DNA from: Afipia sp.
GTDB taxonomy: Bacteria > Pseudomonadota > Alphaproteobacteria > Rhizobiales > Xanthobacteraceae
Assembly (NCBI GenBank): GCA_016201045.1
Contig: JACQDM010000007.1
Span: 428,010 to 492,009 of the forward strand
Direction: 5' to 3'
Length of the DNA: 64,000 nt
Each line of letters opens with the position of its first letter. Position 1 is the stretch's first letter. The position numbers and the translations under genes are program-made. Under the pieces are notes generated by a model. It searched no databases. It was not told the origin of the DNA and saw only the letters and a list, made by a program, of their open reading frames with translations. This document shows positions 34,295 to 43,924 of this stretch, one piece after another.

Positions 34295-36337
34295 TCATTT
34301 ATTCTCTGCTATTGCCGTGCCCCGCCAATCTTGAGGCGGCGGCGAAGCAACAAACTCGCGGCACCGCTGAATCATAATTTCGGACGGCGGATCGTGCGGG
34401 CGCAGAGACAACGCTCGTCCGAAACATTCGATGGCACTTTCAAAATTCCGCGTTCGGTAGGCTGCGAGGCCCTCTGCATACGGGATCATCCAGGCAGGCA
34501 GGTCTCCCTCGTTGGCTAGGCCGATCAGCTCATAGATCTTGATGCCGCCGGCACGACCATAAACCGCAAGGGTGTCGAGTTCACGCGCGTGAATCTGTGT
34601 GGAAGCCTGCCGGAAAGTTTCCTCACCGATGATGATCTCCGTGCCGTACAATTTGTTCGCGCCTTCAAGCCGGCTCGCAATGTTCACCGCGTCGCCGATG
34701 ACGGTGTAGTTCAATCGTACCGCTGAGCCGATATTCCCGACCAGCATGTCGCCGGAATTGATCCCGATACGAATCCTCAGCGGTTCACCATTTTCATCGA
34801 GAATGCCGTTCTTGTGCAGCGCGCGTTGAGATGCCCAAGCGGCGCGGCATGCCTCCGCAGCATGGTCCGGATTGGAAGCGGGAGCACCCCAGAACGCCAT
34901 AACTGCGTCGCCAATGAATTTGTCGATCGTTCCGTGATGCAGGCTTATCTCAGCAGACATCAGGTCAAGATAGCGCGACAGCAGCGGAATTATTCTGTCA
35001 CCGAGACGCTCGGACAGCCCCGTGAACCCAGCAACATCAGCAAAAAGAACAGTCATCGGCCGAATGCTGCCGCCCGGTTTCGTCTCGATCCCTTCTTTGA
35101 TGAGGCTACGGACCAAATCCGCCGGAATATATTTTCTAAACGCGGAAAGACCGCCGGCCATGTCCGCAATTGCTGCAGACAAGTTTTCTAGTTCCGTAAG
35201 TCGTGAACGATGACGTTTAACGTCATCCAGTTCAAAACGCTCCACATGCTTGACTTCGCTAACAACTTTGAGGAGCGGCATAGCAATAGTCCGCTGGGCA
35301 AGCCAAGCTGACAGAAGACCTGCGACAGCGATCAGAATCGCCAAACCTATAACGAGCTCTCGAATCGTTTTCTTAACAGGGCCGAGAAATTCCGATTCTG
35401 GTACGACAGTCGCCAGCGACCAACCAGGCAGCGACAGCGGGTTCAATACCACTTCATAGGCGTCTCCCCCTCGTTCGATCCGCGATCGATACGGTTGCCC
35501 GCTTTCTGCGTCGTACTTCCCCCTTGACCCCGTAAGCGCTGAAACAGCAATCGGAAGCAGCGGGTGATTTGAATTGAGCTCTGTTACCTCGTCAGCATTC
35601 GCGTCGGGAGCGGCAACGACTTCTCCGTCGCGATCAAGTATGAACGCGCCCGCAGATTTTCCTGTCGTCAGTTGGGACAAATATCGCGACACCCGCGCCA
35701 GCTCGATAATAATTGCAAGAACGCCGTGACGCTTTCCGTCGACATCGACGGGACCGGCAAAAACGACGGCAAGCCGCTTGTCTCCCGGACGGGTCGTGAC
35801 GCTGAACTGCGGCCCCTCGGCCTCAATCGCATCGCGAAACCACTCGCGATCTTTCGCGAGGTCGGCTCCATCGCGCGTGATTTTATCTTTGAACTCAAAA
35901 TCGCCGTCGACCGCATCATACCGTTCAATCGATTGCTTCGTCTGACCAGCGGAAACGTTGATCATTTCAATTGCCGAGTCTCCGAGCTTATGTGCGCCGA
36001 AGAACGCGCCATCCGATCGACCGAAAACAACCCACGAAATCGTCGGCTGTGACTGCAACTGCGATAGGAAGACGAACTCGAGCTTGTTTGACTCGCGAAT
36101 GTCGAGGACGTGGCGCACCAAAAGTGTCCGAACCGAGGTGAAAGCAGATCTGGCTTCAGTTGTGATCGATTGTAATTCATCACCGACAGATGAAACAATT
36201 TGTTCGTTAATCGTGGAAGCGAGCGTTTGACTACTTGCTTCTGCCGTTCGCCACCAAAGGAAGTGCACTCCTGCAGCGCTAACAATGATGAACGTCAGAA
36301 CCAGTATCGATACGGCAAGGCGAATCCCAATGCGCAT
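34295..36337 (-). CDS. adenylate/guanylate cyclase with Cache sensor
   Basis: 680 residues from ATG 36337 (an ATG at 36397 would add 20). A first membrane helix (IRLAVSILVLTFIIVSAAGV), a periplasmic dCache domain (about 40-325), a second membrane helix (VIGLAILIAVAGLLSAWLA), a HAMP-like linker, then a class III nucleotide cyclase domain with the metal-binding VLFADVAGFTGLSERL and GDAVMAFWGAP and RIGINSGDMLVGNIGS. The C-terminal 60 residues form a TPR-like unit. It makes cAMP (or cGMP) in response to an extracytoplasmic ligand. Confidence 0.9.
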   Translation of the reverse strand: MRIGIRLAVSILVLTFIIVSAAGVHFLWWRTAEASSQTLASTINEQIVSSVGDELQSITTEARSAFTSVRTLLVRHVLDIRESNKLEFVFLSQLQSQPTISWVVFGRSDGAFFGAHKLGDSAIEMINVSAGQTKQSIERYDAVDGDFEFKDKITRDGADLAKDREWFRDAIEAEGPQFSVTTRPGDKRLAVVFAGPVDVDGKRHGVLAIIIELARVSRYLSQLTTGKSAGAFILDRDGEVVAAPDANADEVTELNSNHPLLPIAVSALTGSRGKYDAESGQPYRSRIERGGDAYEVVLNPLSLPGWSLATVVPESEFLGPVKKTIRELVIGLAILIAVAGLLSAWLAQRTIAMPLLKVVSEVKHVERFELDDVKRHRSRLTELENLSAAIADMAGGLSAFRKYIPADLVRSLIKEGIETKPGGSIRPMTVLFADVAGFTGLSERLGDRIIPLLSRYLDLMSAEISLHHGTIDKFIGDAVMAFWGAPASNPDHAAEACRAAWASQRALHKNGILDENGEPLRIRIGINSGDMLVGNIGSAVRLNYTVIGDAVNIASRLEGANKLYGTEIIIGEETFRQASTQIHARELDTLAVYGRAGGIKIYELIGLANEGDLPAWMIPYAEGLAAYRTRNFESAIECFGRALSLRPHDPPSEIMIQRCREFVASPPPQDWRGTAIAENK

Positions 36338-36526
36338 GACGCCAGATGTTCTCGATAGTGATTTGCTATGCCAGCCTGCCACAGTTCTCGGTCGCATTGA
36401 TATGAGATTCAGCGACTTATTGAAGCCGCTTATGACACCTCACTGCTCGGCATTCCATAACGTCAGATATGCGAAGGGTTACCATTCGATTCAAATCGCG
36501 AGAACCTCGAAGCTTAGTGAGCGCTC

Positions 36527-36937
36527 TCACGTATGCTTGCCCGCACAGAGCGCGTTCCAAAGATCAACGAACCTTGAATTGTCGCCATCACTGTCCAAAG
36601 CCGTAACGCTCGGCTCGACCACATAGACAAACTGTTTCATGCCGGTATAGCCGCCGAAGGCATTCTTGGCGTTCACCTCTCCACAAACGACGGTCACGCT
36701 TTTTGTTTTATATTTGCGATCCGCATAAGCATTGACCTTGCCGAAATTTGCAGACGATGGATCGCGGAGTTGGCGCTGAACGGCAACTTTGCCGAATTCA
36801 ACCGCAGCATATGTGGTTGAGCGCTTTTCCTTTTCGGTTTTCTCGGAAGGCGTCAGTTCCCGCGGCGGATCCTTGATGACGGCCAGAACCGCGCAAACTC
36901 CCATAAAACCAAGACCCCATTTTACAACATTGTTCAC
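36527..36937 (-). CDS. membrane-anchored protein of unknown function
   Basis: 136 residues. N-terminal hydrophobic anchor VVKWGLGFMGVCAVLAVI, then a charged helix and a compact domain with RQLRDPSSANFGKV, VTVVCGEVNAKNAFGGYTGM and a second cysteine in WNALCAG. The pattern DPSSA.F......CG.VN..N..GGY.G...F recurs in many small proteobacterial proteins of unknown role. It lies at the left border of the mobile block and points away from it. Confidence 0.65.
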   Translation of the reverse strand: MNNVVKWGLGFMGVCAVLAVIKDPPRELTPSEKTEKEKRSTTYAAVEFGKVAVQRQLRDPSSANFGKVNAYADRKYKTKSVTVVCGEVNAKNAFGGYTGMKQFVYVVEPSVTALDSDGDNSRFVDLWNALCAGKHT

Positions 36938-37037
36938 GTGCTGCCCTCGCCCAATGATGACGATCGTCTACATAACTCCAAACAAATGAGACTCAAAGTC
37001 CGTGGACCCATAGTCCTAGCCCTGCCCCATTATTGCT

Positions 37038-37271
37038 ATGCGGCAGAAAGCGGCAATTATCGGAATATTGGCGGACAATGTACGGCGGTTGCGCCTGGCA
37101 GCAGACCTGTCGCAGGAAAGCCTCGCTTTGGAGGCGGGATTAGACCGGACCTATATTTCCCAAGTTGAAAGACGACAGCGTAACGTCACCATCGAGGTTT
37201 TGGACCGGCTTGCGAAAGCATTGGATACGACGGCTGATCAGCTGCTTATTCCGTCTAAGAAACTGCGATAG
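37038..37271 (+). CDS. XRE-family helix-turn-helix regulator
   Basis: 77 residues. A complete Cro/C1-type DNA-binding domain: NVRRLRLAADLSQESLALEA, GLDRTYISQVERRQRNVTIE and VLDRLAKALDTTADQLL. Small XRE proteins of this form act as controllers of restriction-modification or mobile elements. It lies 137 bp upstream of the ParB-domain methyltransferase in the same direction, so it probably controls that transcription unit. Confidence 0.85.
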   Translation: MRQKAAIIGILADNVRRLRLAADLSQESLALEAGLDRTYISQVERRQRNVTIEVLDRLAKALDTTADQLLIPSKKLR

Positions 37272-37408
37272 ACGCTCACGAGAAACGCTCCGGCTCCGCA
37301 TAATTGGGAACTCGATGGGTGGCTTGCACTTAGATTTGAATTTGATATCTTGATTCCACAACCGATGAACAACTCGCGGCCCGTGCCGCATTGATGGAGT
37401 TCGTCGGT

Positions 37409-38713
37409 ATGTCCAATCAGAATACATATGAGTTGCGACCGGATATGGTCGCCATCGAATTGCTTCAGCCGTTCGCGAACAATGCGCGAACCCATTCGAA
37501 GCGGCAGATCGCCAAGCTCGCACGATCGATCAAGACGCTCGGAATATTCAACCCCATTTTAGTGGACGAAGATCGACGGATCCTGGCAGGTCACGCACGG
37601 CTCGAAGCAGCGCGGCATCTCGGACTGTCGCATGTTCCGACTTTGCGATTCGATCATCTCACAGATGAGCAGAAACGCGCATATGTTCTTGCCGACAACA
37701 AAATTGCTCAGGCCGCAGGGTGGGATCGAGATCGTCTAGCAACCGAATTGCAAGAACTCCAGGACATCGGTTTCGATTTGACACTCACCGGCTTCGACAC
37801 CGCGGAAATCGATATTATCTTTTCTGATGTCTCTCTGCAAAACATTGAGCCCGAACCGACTTCGCCTAGCAACAAGCCACCAATCTGTAAGATTGGGGAT
37901 CTATTTGAGTTGGGTCACCATCGCATCATTTGTGGCGATGCGCGCGATGCGGATGTGTATCAGACGCTGCTCGGCGGCGAGCGTGCCGCGTTCGTAGTAA
38001 CCGATCCGCCGTACAACGTTCGGATCGAACGTAACGTGTCTGGGCTCGGCAAAATCCGTCACAAGGATTTCAAAATGGCGAGCGGCGAATTGAGCGTACA
38101 AGAGTTCACCGCATTTCTTCAAGACAGTTTTGTCCAGCTGGCTAAACACTCCCTCTCCGGCTCGATTCACATCATCTTCATGGACTGGCGCCACCTTGCC
38201 GAGATGATGGCGGCGGGCTCTGCAGTGTTCACAGAACTAAAAAATGTGTGTGTGTGGAACAAGTCAAATGCCGGCATGGGCTCGTTTTATCGATCCCAGC
38301 ACGAACTAGCCTTCATATGGAAAAACGGCGATGCACCCCACACAAACAACTTTGAGCTCGGACAGCACGGACGATCGCGAACCAATGTTTGGGATTATCC
38401 CTGCGCAAACAATTTCGCTGACAAGCAGCGAGGCGCCTTGCAGCTTCATCCAACACCAAAGCCCGTAGCCCTCGTATCGGACGCCATCAAAGACTGTAGT
38501 CGACGAGGCGAAATAGTAATGGATTCGTTCGCGGGAAGCGGAACGACTCTAATCTCGGCAGAACAGACCGGCCGGCGAGCTCGCGTTATCGAACTGGATC
38601 CGAGTTATTGCGACGTTGCAATTCGTAGATGGCAACAGCTGACAGGCAGAGACGCCATTCATGTGGCCAGCGGACGCACTTTCGATGAACTTTCCGAGAC
38701 GCCGATGGAGTAA
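37409..38713 (+). CDS. ParB-domain DNA methyltransferase (beta class)
   Basis: 434 residues from ATG 37409 (GGAG 9 nt upstream). Residues about 10-100 are a ParB-like nuclease fold (LQPFANNARTHSKRQIAKLA, PILVDEDRRILAGHARLEAA). The methyltransferase follows with catalytic motif DPPYNV (about 205) before the SAM-binding motif DSFAGSGTTLISAEQ (about 375), the beta-class order, which methylates adenine N6 or cytosine N4. No restriction enzyme is adjacent in the same operon, so it may be an orphan modification enzyme of a mobile element. Confidence 0.9.
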   Translation: MSNQNTYELRPDMVAIELLQPFANNARTHSKRQIAKLARSIKTLGIFNPILVDEDRRILAGHARLEAARHLGLSHVPTLRFDHLTDEQKRAYVLADNKIAQAAGWDRDRLATELQELQDIGFDLTLTGFDTAEIDIIFSDVSLQNIEPEPTSPSNKPPICKIGDLFELGHHRIICGDARDADVYQTLLGGERAAFVVTDPPYNVRIERNVSGLGKIRHKDFKMASGELSVQEFTAFLQDSFVQLAKHSLSGSIHIIFMDWRHLAEMMAAGSAVFTELKNVCVWNKSNAGMGSFYRSQHELAFIWKNGDAPHTNNFELGQHGRSRTNVWDYPCANNFADKQRGALQLHPTPKPVALVSDAIKDCSRRGEIVMDSFAGSGTTLISAEQTGRRARVIELDPSYCDVAIRRWQQLTGRDAIHVASGRTFDELSETPME

Positions 38714-38721
38714 AGGCTGCG

Positions 38722-39171
38722 ATGAACAAGGACAAAACCGAGACTGGGCCGACCCCATCTGAAAAAGTATTCGATGTTGGCTACAAAAAACCGCCTGCTC
38801 ATTCTCGTTTCAAGCCGGGGCAGTCGGGAAATCGAAAAGGGCGTCCAAAAACTGTACCAACGACTCAAGATATCCAAAACAAACTGCTTAACGAGGTCCG
38901 GATCGTAAGATCAGGCGACAAAATCCTAAAGATGACGACCCACGAACTCATGATGCGAAAACAAATTGAACTTGCTCTAAAAGGAGACACGCGCGCATTC
39001 AAGGAGCTCACAACCGCAAGGTCAAAGCGTGAAACGCATCAAGAAAGAATTCCACTCGGTGTAAAGGAAATGACCACCGAGGACCTTAAAATATTGCTTT
39101 TGAGAATCCGATCTGCACGAGCAAAAATGCTGAGCAATCCTATGATCCAAGATTTGACGAAAGAGCCATAA
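38722..39171 (+). CDS. DUF5681-domain protein
   Basis: 149 residues starting 8 bp after the methyltransferase stop. The N-terminal signature VGYKKPPAHSRFKPGQSGN followed by RKGRPK is that of DUF5681, seen in phage-like and integrated elements of alphaproteobacteria. The rest is helical and basic. Function unknown; the position in phage packaging or replication neighbourhoods elsewhere suggests a DNA-related role. Confidence 0.8.
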   Translation: MNKDKTETGPTPSEKVFDVGYKKPPAHSRFKPGQSGNRKGRPKTVPTTQDIQNKLLNEVRIVRSGDKILKMTTHELMMRKQIELALKGDTRAFKELTTARSKRETHQERIPLGVKEMTTEDLKILLLRIRSARAKMLSNPMIQDLTKEP

Positions 39172-39238
39172 GATTGCTCGGTTCGAACTGGACTGACTTC
39201 GGAAATCGAGCATCCATGGGCCTACAAGGGGCCTAGCG

Positions 39239-39763
39239 TTGGGACGATCTTCACCACCGAGACATCAAAAACCCGTCTACAACCGTAGGGTTGACGATCC
39301 GAAATGGGGTAGTGCCACGGATAAAGCGCTCAAAGCTCTTAGCCGCGCGCGGCTTGCAAATCTTCGCCAGCGTTATCAAGCATTGTTCGGCCGCGATCCA
39401 CCCGACGCGCTCGGCCCGGACTTGTTGCGTCGTTCGATAGCTCATCACATCCAGACAAGGGCATACGGGGGTCTTTCCGCCAAAACACGGCGCGACCTCG
39501 ATCGGGAAGCAAGAGTCGTCGCCGACAACCCTACTAAGGCGGTGTGCCTTTCTCGGAAGATAAAATCGGGCTCCGAACTTATACGAGTTTGGAACGGAAA
39601 AACCTATCGTGTCGTAGTGAGCCCGAACGGGTACTTATTCGAAGGAAATCACTTTTCGAGTCTCTCAGAGATCGCTTCACTTATTACCGGCACGAATTGG
39701 AATGGTCCGCGCTTTTTTGGACTGCGGTCCAGAACCGAAAAAACGGCAGCAAATGTCCACTAG
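39239..39763 (+). CDS. DUF2924-domain protein
   Basis: 174 residues from TTG 39239, with AAGGGG about 8 nt upstream. The sequence (LSRARLANLRQRYQALFGRDPP, LRRSIAHHIQTRAYGGLS, and at the end RVWNGKTYRVVVSPNGYLFEG) matches DUF2924, a family nearly always encoded directly before a serine recombinase in alphaproteobacteria, as here (11-bp overlap). It is probably an accessory of that recombinase; no activity is established. Confidence 0.82.
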   Translation: MGRSSPPRHQKPVYNRRVDDPKWGSATDKALKALSRARLANLRQRYQALFGRDPPDALGPDLLRRSIAHHIQTRAYGGLSAKTRRDLDREARVVADNPTKAVCLSRKIKSGSELIRVWNGKTYRVVVSPNGYLFEGNHFSSLSEIASLITGTNWNGPRFFGLRSRTEKTAANVH

Positions 39764-41285
39764 CATTCCAAAAACTCTTCGATGCGCGATCTATACCCGC
39801 AAATCGACCGAGCATGGTCTCGAACTTGAGTTCAACTCGCTCGATGCGCAGCGCGAAGCTTGTGAAGCTTACGTAAAAAGCCAGGCATCGTTGGGCTGGA
39901 AGGTATTGCCACAGAAGTATGACGACGCGGCATTCTCCGGCGGTAACCTCGAGCGCCCTGCCCTTAAACAGCTCTTGGCGGAAATCGATAGGGGCAAGGT
40001 TGACGTTGTAGTCGTCTACAAAATCGACCGCCTAACCCGCTCGCTCGCCGACTTTGCCAAGTTGGTTGAAGCGTTTGATGCGCGTTCAATCTCTTTCGTT
40101 GCGGTCACCCAGCAATTTAACACGACGACATCGATGGGCCGTTTGACTCTAAACGTTCTGCTGTCTTTCGCTCAGTTTGAGCGTGAACTCTCATCAGAGC
40201 GTGTCCGCGACAAGATCGCAGCATCGCGCGCCAAAGGGAAATGGACCGGCGGCACAATTCCCTTCGGCTATCGCACGAAGGACAAGAAGCTCGTTGTTGA
40301 TGAAATGGAGGCCAATTCCGTCCGCTACATCTTTAAACGCTATCTTGAACTAGGCAGCTTCGAGCCACTCGTCCTTGATCTCGATCTTCAACACATTCGC
40401 GGGCGCGCAAGAAAAATTAAGGGCAAGACAAATGTCGCGTCCCGCTTTACTTACGGTCCCCTCTCCTACCTTCTCAACAATCGCATCTACGTCGGCGAGG
40501 TGCCGCATAAGGGCAAATGGCATCCAGGCGAACACGCACCGATCATCGAAGCAGAAATGTTTGACGCCGTGCAGGTCCGACTCGGTGCAAACTCCATCGC
40601 GCGCAAAAATCGCCGCGCCGAAAGCGGTGCACTGCTTATGGGAAAACTGTTCGACGACCGCGGCAACCGCATGAGCCCCAGTTACTCGACCAAGAATGGG
40701 GTGCGCTATCGGTTCTATGTCAGCACTGCTTTGCTACGCGGCCGCAAGGCCGAAGCTGGATCACTATCGAGGATTTCAGCGATAGAACTTGAGGCATGCA
40801 TTCTGAAAACGTTGCGTGGTGCGACGTTGGATGCCTCGCAACTAACGAATGCTGAACTTATCGAACAACGAGTAGCCCGTGTCGCTGTGTCGAAAGTCAG
40901 AGTGACGATTTTTAGCACTACCTCGCCCGACTCCGAAAACGACATCACCATTCCTTGGTCACAGCGGCCTACAAACTCTGTTTCGATCCACCATCCTGCC
41001 GGTGAGCCACGGTCGCCGGATCCAAAACTTGTTCACGCACTTGCTCGCGCCCACCGGCGAATGCGCGACTTGACCGAGGGTCGATTCAAATCGATCGAAG
41101 AGCTGGCGAAATCTGAGAACAACCACCCAAGGGCACTGCGCAACGAGTTGCGTCTCGCATTTTTAGCCCCGGAAATTGTCGAAGCTATTTTGAACGGTGA
41201 GCAGCCGGCTAGTTTGACGCTGACCAAGATGCAGCCGAGGCTTCCGCTGTCCTGGATTGAACAGCGTCGATCGCTCGGGTTCTAG
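39753..41285 (+). CDS. serine recombinase of mobile block
   Basis: 510 residues from ATG 39753, overlapping the DUF2924 gene by 11 bp. The resolvase domain carries the catalytic serine in IYTRKSTEHGLE (Ser18), the YKIDRLTRS block and QFERELSSERVRDKIAASRA. A Recombinase domain follows (FGYRTKDKKLVVDEMEA, YLLNNRIYVGEVPHKGKWH). It is a different lineage from the recombinase at 8508-10031. It probably moves the block from the HTH gene onward; the att sites are not recognised. Confidence 0.88.
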   Translation: MSTSIPKTLRCAIYTRKSTEHGLELEFNSLDAQREACEAYVKSQASLGWKVLPQKYDDAAFSGGNLERPALKQLLAEIDRGKVDVVVVYKIDRLTRSLADFAKLVEAFDARSISFVAVTQQFNTTTSMGRLTLNVLLSFAQFERELSSERVRDKIAASRAKGKWTGGTIPFGYRTKDKKLVVDEMEANSVRYIFKRYLELGSFEPLVLDLDLQHIRGRARKIKGKTNVASRFTYGPLSYLLNNRIYVGEVPHKGKWHPGEHAPIIEAEMFDAVQVRLGANSIARKNRRAESGALLMGKLFDDRGNRMSPSYSTKNGVRYRFYVSTALLRGRKAEAGSLSRISAIELEACILKTLRGATLDASQLTNAELIEQRVARVAVSKVRVTIFSTTSPDSENDITIPWSQRPTNSVSIHHPAGEPRSPDPKLVHALARAHRRMRDLTEGRFKSIEELAKSENNHPRALRNELRLAFLAPEIVEAILNGEQPASLTLTKMQPRLPLSWIEQRRSLGF

Positions 41286-41358
41286 GCCAGTCGAGATAGC
41301 GGATGCGCCCAAAATCGTGACAATATAACGCTAAGACGTGCTCCAAACGAGACGACGA

Positions 41359-41532
41359 TTGAAACAGACCAAACTCAAATTGATCGACGGCGGTGCGCGC
41401 GAACCTTCGCCGCCTCCACCGCCTGAGCAACCGAAGGGCAAGAGCCTCTTGGAATACGCCGCACTTTTTGTCGTGTCCGGCACCATTTGGGGTGTAATTG
41501 GTTATTGGATTTGGAAGTGGACTTTCCGCTAG
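41359..41532 (+). CDS. small single-helix membrane protein
   Basis: 57 residues from TTG 41359 (a GTG at 41338 would add seven). A basic N-terminus, a run of prolines (EPSPPPPPEQPKGK) and one membrane helix (YAALFVVSGTIWGVIGYWIW). The start lacks a strong ribosome site. It lies between the recombinase and hsdR. Function unknown. Confidence 0.45.
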   Translation: MKQTKLKLIDGGAREPSPPPPPEQPKGKSLLEYAALFVVSGTIWGVIGYWIWKWTFR

Positions 41533-41587
41533 CAGATCGTGATCGCCGCGCTCAGTTTTTCGATCGCTCGGATTCGCCCATCGGATG

Positions 41588-43924
41588 TTATGGAATTTCC
41601 GGTGACGATACGGCGGTTGATTGATCGTACAGATATCGTTGAAAATCAACAAACGTGTCGCGAATATTGGGGACGCCGCCAAGTTGCTTAGCGGCATCCG
41701 CAACAGACTGATATTTCAGTTCGAGAAGTGCTGACAGCTTGTCCTGATCCAACTCCGCAACACCTTGACTTACATACTGTGCGAGCACGAAATCCAAGAA
41801 TACCTGCAGTTTATGATCATAGTGGGACAAGATACGAGTTCTTCGCGAGTTGACCCTTTGTTCTCGTGTAATTGGCGGCAATGCGTACGCGACGTAGGCA
41901 AGGACGTCAAAGACGTCGCTTTTCTCAGCATTGATAAGCTTCCCCACCTCCTTTAGCCATTCGTAGCCAAACCCGACTTCGGACAAGGCTTGTAGCAGCG
42001 CTTTACGAGTCTCCGGGCTGCTCCAAAGCTGGCGCAATTCATCCTCATCTTTGAACAGCCGCGGCAATTCTCCGAACAACTTCTCGATCATCTGGTTGGC
42101 GGAAATCGGCTTTCCGTCGGCGCTCCAGTAGCTCGTCGCCATCATGCTCTGGATCGTTCGCTCCTTGCCATCGGCAAGCTTGATCTTGATCTGCTTCGCT
42201 CGCTCGGGCGGTGGCTCGTAGTCCGGAGGCGAAGACTCATCGAGACCACTCTTGTCTTTCGGAGGCTTCGACGTTTCCGGTTCCATCGGTTCGCCGTCCC
42301 ATTCGGGATCGTTGAAGTGCTCGTAGGCCTTCACGAAATCATAGATCGTGAAATAGTCCTTGCCGTCGAACAGCCGGGTTCCGCGCCCGATGATCTGCTT
42401 GAATTCGATCATGGTGCCGACCGGCCGCATGAGCACGATGTTGCGGACGTTACGCGCGTCCACGCCGGTCGAAAGCTTCTGTGACGTGGTCAGAATCGTC
42501 GGGATGGTCTTCTCGTTGTCCTGGAACGTGCGCAGCCATTGGTCGCCGAGCGCGCCGTCCTCTGCCGTCACCCGCACGCAGTAGTTCGGATCGCTGGACG
42601 TCTTCATCTGGTTGATCAGGTCACGCACCAGCGCGGCGTGCGGCTGGGTCGCGCAAAACACGATCGTCTTCTCGCGCTGGTCGATCTGGTCCATGAACAG
42701 CTTGACGCGATAACGCTCCCGCTCCTCGATCTCGATGCTGCGGTTGAATTGCGGCTCGCGGTAGCGCTTGCCCTGCTCGACCTCGCCCTCCACCACCTTG
42801 TCGTCCGGCGTCCAGACATAGTCGTCCAGCGTCGTGGCGACCTGCTTCACCTTGAACGGCGTCAGGAAGCCGTCGTTGATGCCGTCCTTCAGCGAATAGG
42901 TATAAACCGGTTCGCCGAAATAGGCGTAGGTGTCGACGTTGTCGCGCCGCTTCGGTGTCGCGGTCAGGCCGAGCTGCACTGCCGGCGCGAAATAGTCGAG
43001 AATGTCGCGCCAGTTGCTCTCGTCATTGGCGCCGCCGCGATGGCACTCGTCGATGATGATGAAGTCGAAGAAGTCCTTCGGGTAATCGCCGAAATAGGGC
43101 GAAGGCTTTCCGTCCTTCTCCGGCCCGCTCATGAAAGTCTGGAAGATCGTGAAGAACACCGATGCGTTCTTCGGCACGCGGCCTTTTTTCCGGATTTCAT
43201 CAGGCTTGATGCGCGCCAGCGCGTCCTCGGGAAATACCGAAAAAGAGTTATAGGCTTGGTCAGCGAGGATGTTGCGGTCGGCGAGAAAGAGGATGCGCGG
43301 CCGTCGCTCCGGCTTGCGCGAGAGATTCCATCGGCTCTGGAACAGCGCCCAGGCGATCTGGAAGGCAATCGCGGTTTTTCCGGTGCCGGTCGCGAGCGTC
43401 AGCAGGATGCGCTGCTCGCCGGCGGCGATCGCCTCCAGTGCATTCTCGACCGCGTTGTGCTGGTAGTAGCGCGTCTGCCAGGTGCCGCCGCGCTCCTCAA
43501 ACGGCACAGCGGCGAAGCGGTCACGCCATTCGTTAGGCGTCTTGAACACCTCGGCCCAGAGCTCGTCCGGCGTCGGATAGCGCTCGACATAGCCCTCTTT
43601 ACCGGACTCCATATCAATCCGGTAGATTTTCCGACCATTGGTGGAGAAGGCAAAGCGCGCCTGCAGCTTTTCCGCATAGGCCTTAGCCTGCGTCACGCCC
43701 TCGGTCGGCCCCTTGTCGTCGGCCTTGGCCTCGATCACCGCCAGCTTGTGGTTGCGGAAGGTGAGAACGTAGTCGGCGATTTCCTTTTTGCTGCGCCGCC
43801 CCGCGCCCTCAATACGACCCGGGCAAATTTCCTCGCGCCGCGTCCGGCTGTCGGCAACGACGCCCCATCCCGCCGCCTTCAGCGCGGGATCGATCAATTC
43901 GGCCCGGGTTTCAGCCTCGTTCAC
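41588..43924 (-). CDS. hsdR: type I restriction enzyme R subunit
   Basis: 778 residues. N-terminal nuclease domain with the PD-(D/E)xK residues in IADYVLTF (Asp51) and VIEAKAD (Glu65, Lys67); Walker A LATGTGKT (about 177-184), the DECH box in IIIDECHRGG, TATPKRRDN, and motif VI IGRGTRLFDG. The C-terminal part fits the EcoEI-type R subunit. It translocates DNA and cuts away from the recognition site when the site is unmethylated. Its start overlaps the hsdS stop (ATGA). Confidence 0.95.
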   Translation of the reverse strand: MNEAETRAELIDPALKAAGWGVVADSRTRREEICPGRIEGAGRRSKKEIADYVLTFRNHKLAVIEAKADDKGPTEGVTQAKAYAEKLQARFAFSTNGRKIYRIDMESGKEGYVERYPTPDELWAEVFKTPNEWRDRFAAVPFEERGGTWQTRYYQHNAVENALEAIAAGEQRILLTLATGTGKTAIAFQIAWALFQSRWNLSRKPERRPRILFLADRNILADQAYNSFSVFPEDALARIKPDEIRKKGRVPKNASVFFTIFQTFMSGPEKDGKPSPYFGDYPKDFFDFIIIDECHRGGANDESNWRDILDYFAPAVQLGLTATPKRRDNVDTYAYFGEPVYTYSLKDGINDGFLTPFKVKQVATTLDDYVWTPDDKVVEGEVEQGKRYREPQFNRSIEIEERERYRVKLFMDQIDQREKTIVFCATQPHAALVRDLINQMKTSSDPNYCVRVTAEDGALGDQWLRTFQDNEKTIPTILTTSQKLSTGVDARNVRNIVLMRPVGTMIEFKQIIGRGTRLFDGKDYFTIYDFVKAYEHFNDPEWDGEPMEPETSKPPKDKSGLDESSPPDYEPPPERAKQIKIKLADGKERTIQSMMATSYWSADGKPISANQMIEKLFGELPRLFKDEDELRQLWSSPETRKALLQALSEVGFGYEWLKEVGKLINAEKSDVFDVLAYVAYALPPITREQRVNSRRTRILSHYDHKLQVFLDFVLAQYVSQGVAELDQDKLSALLELKYQSVADAAKQLGGVPNIRDTFVDFQRYLYDQSTAVSSPEIP

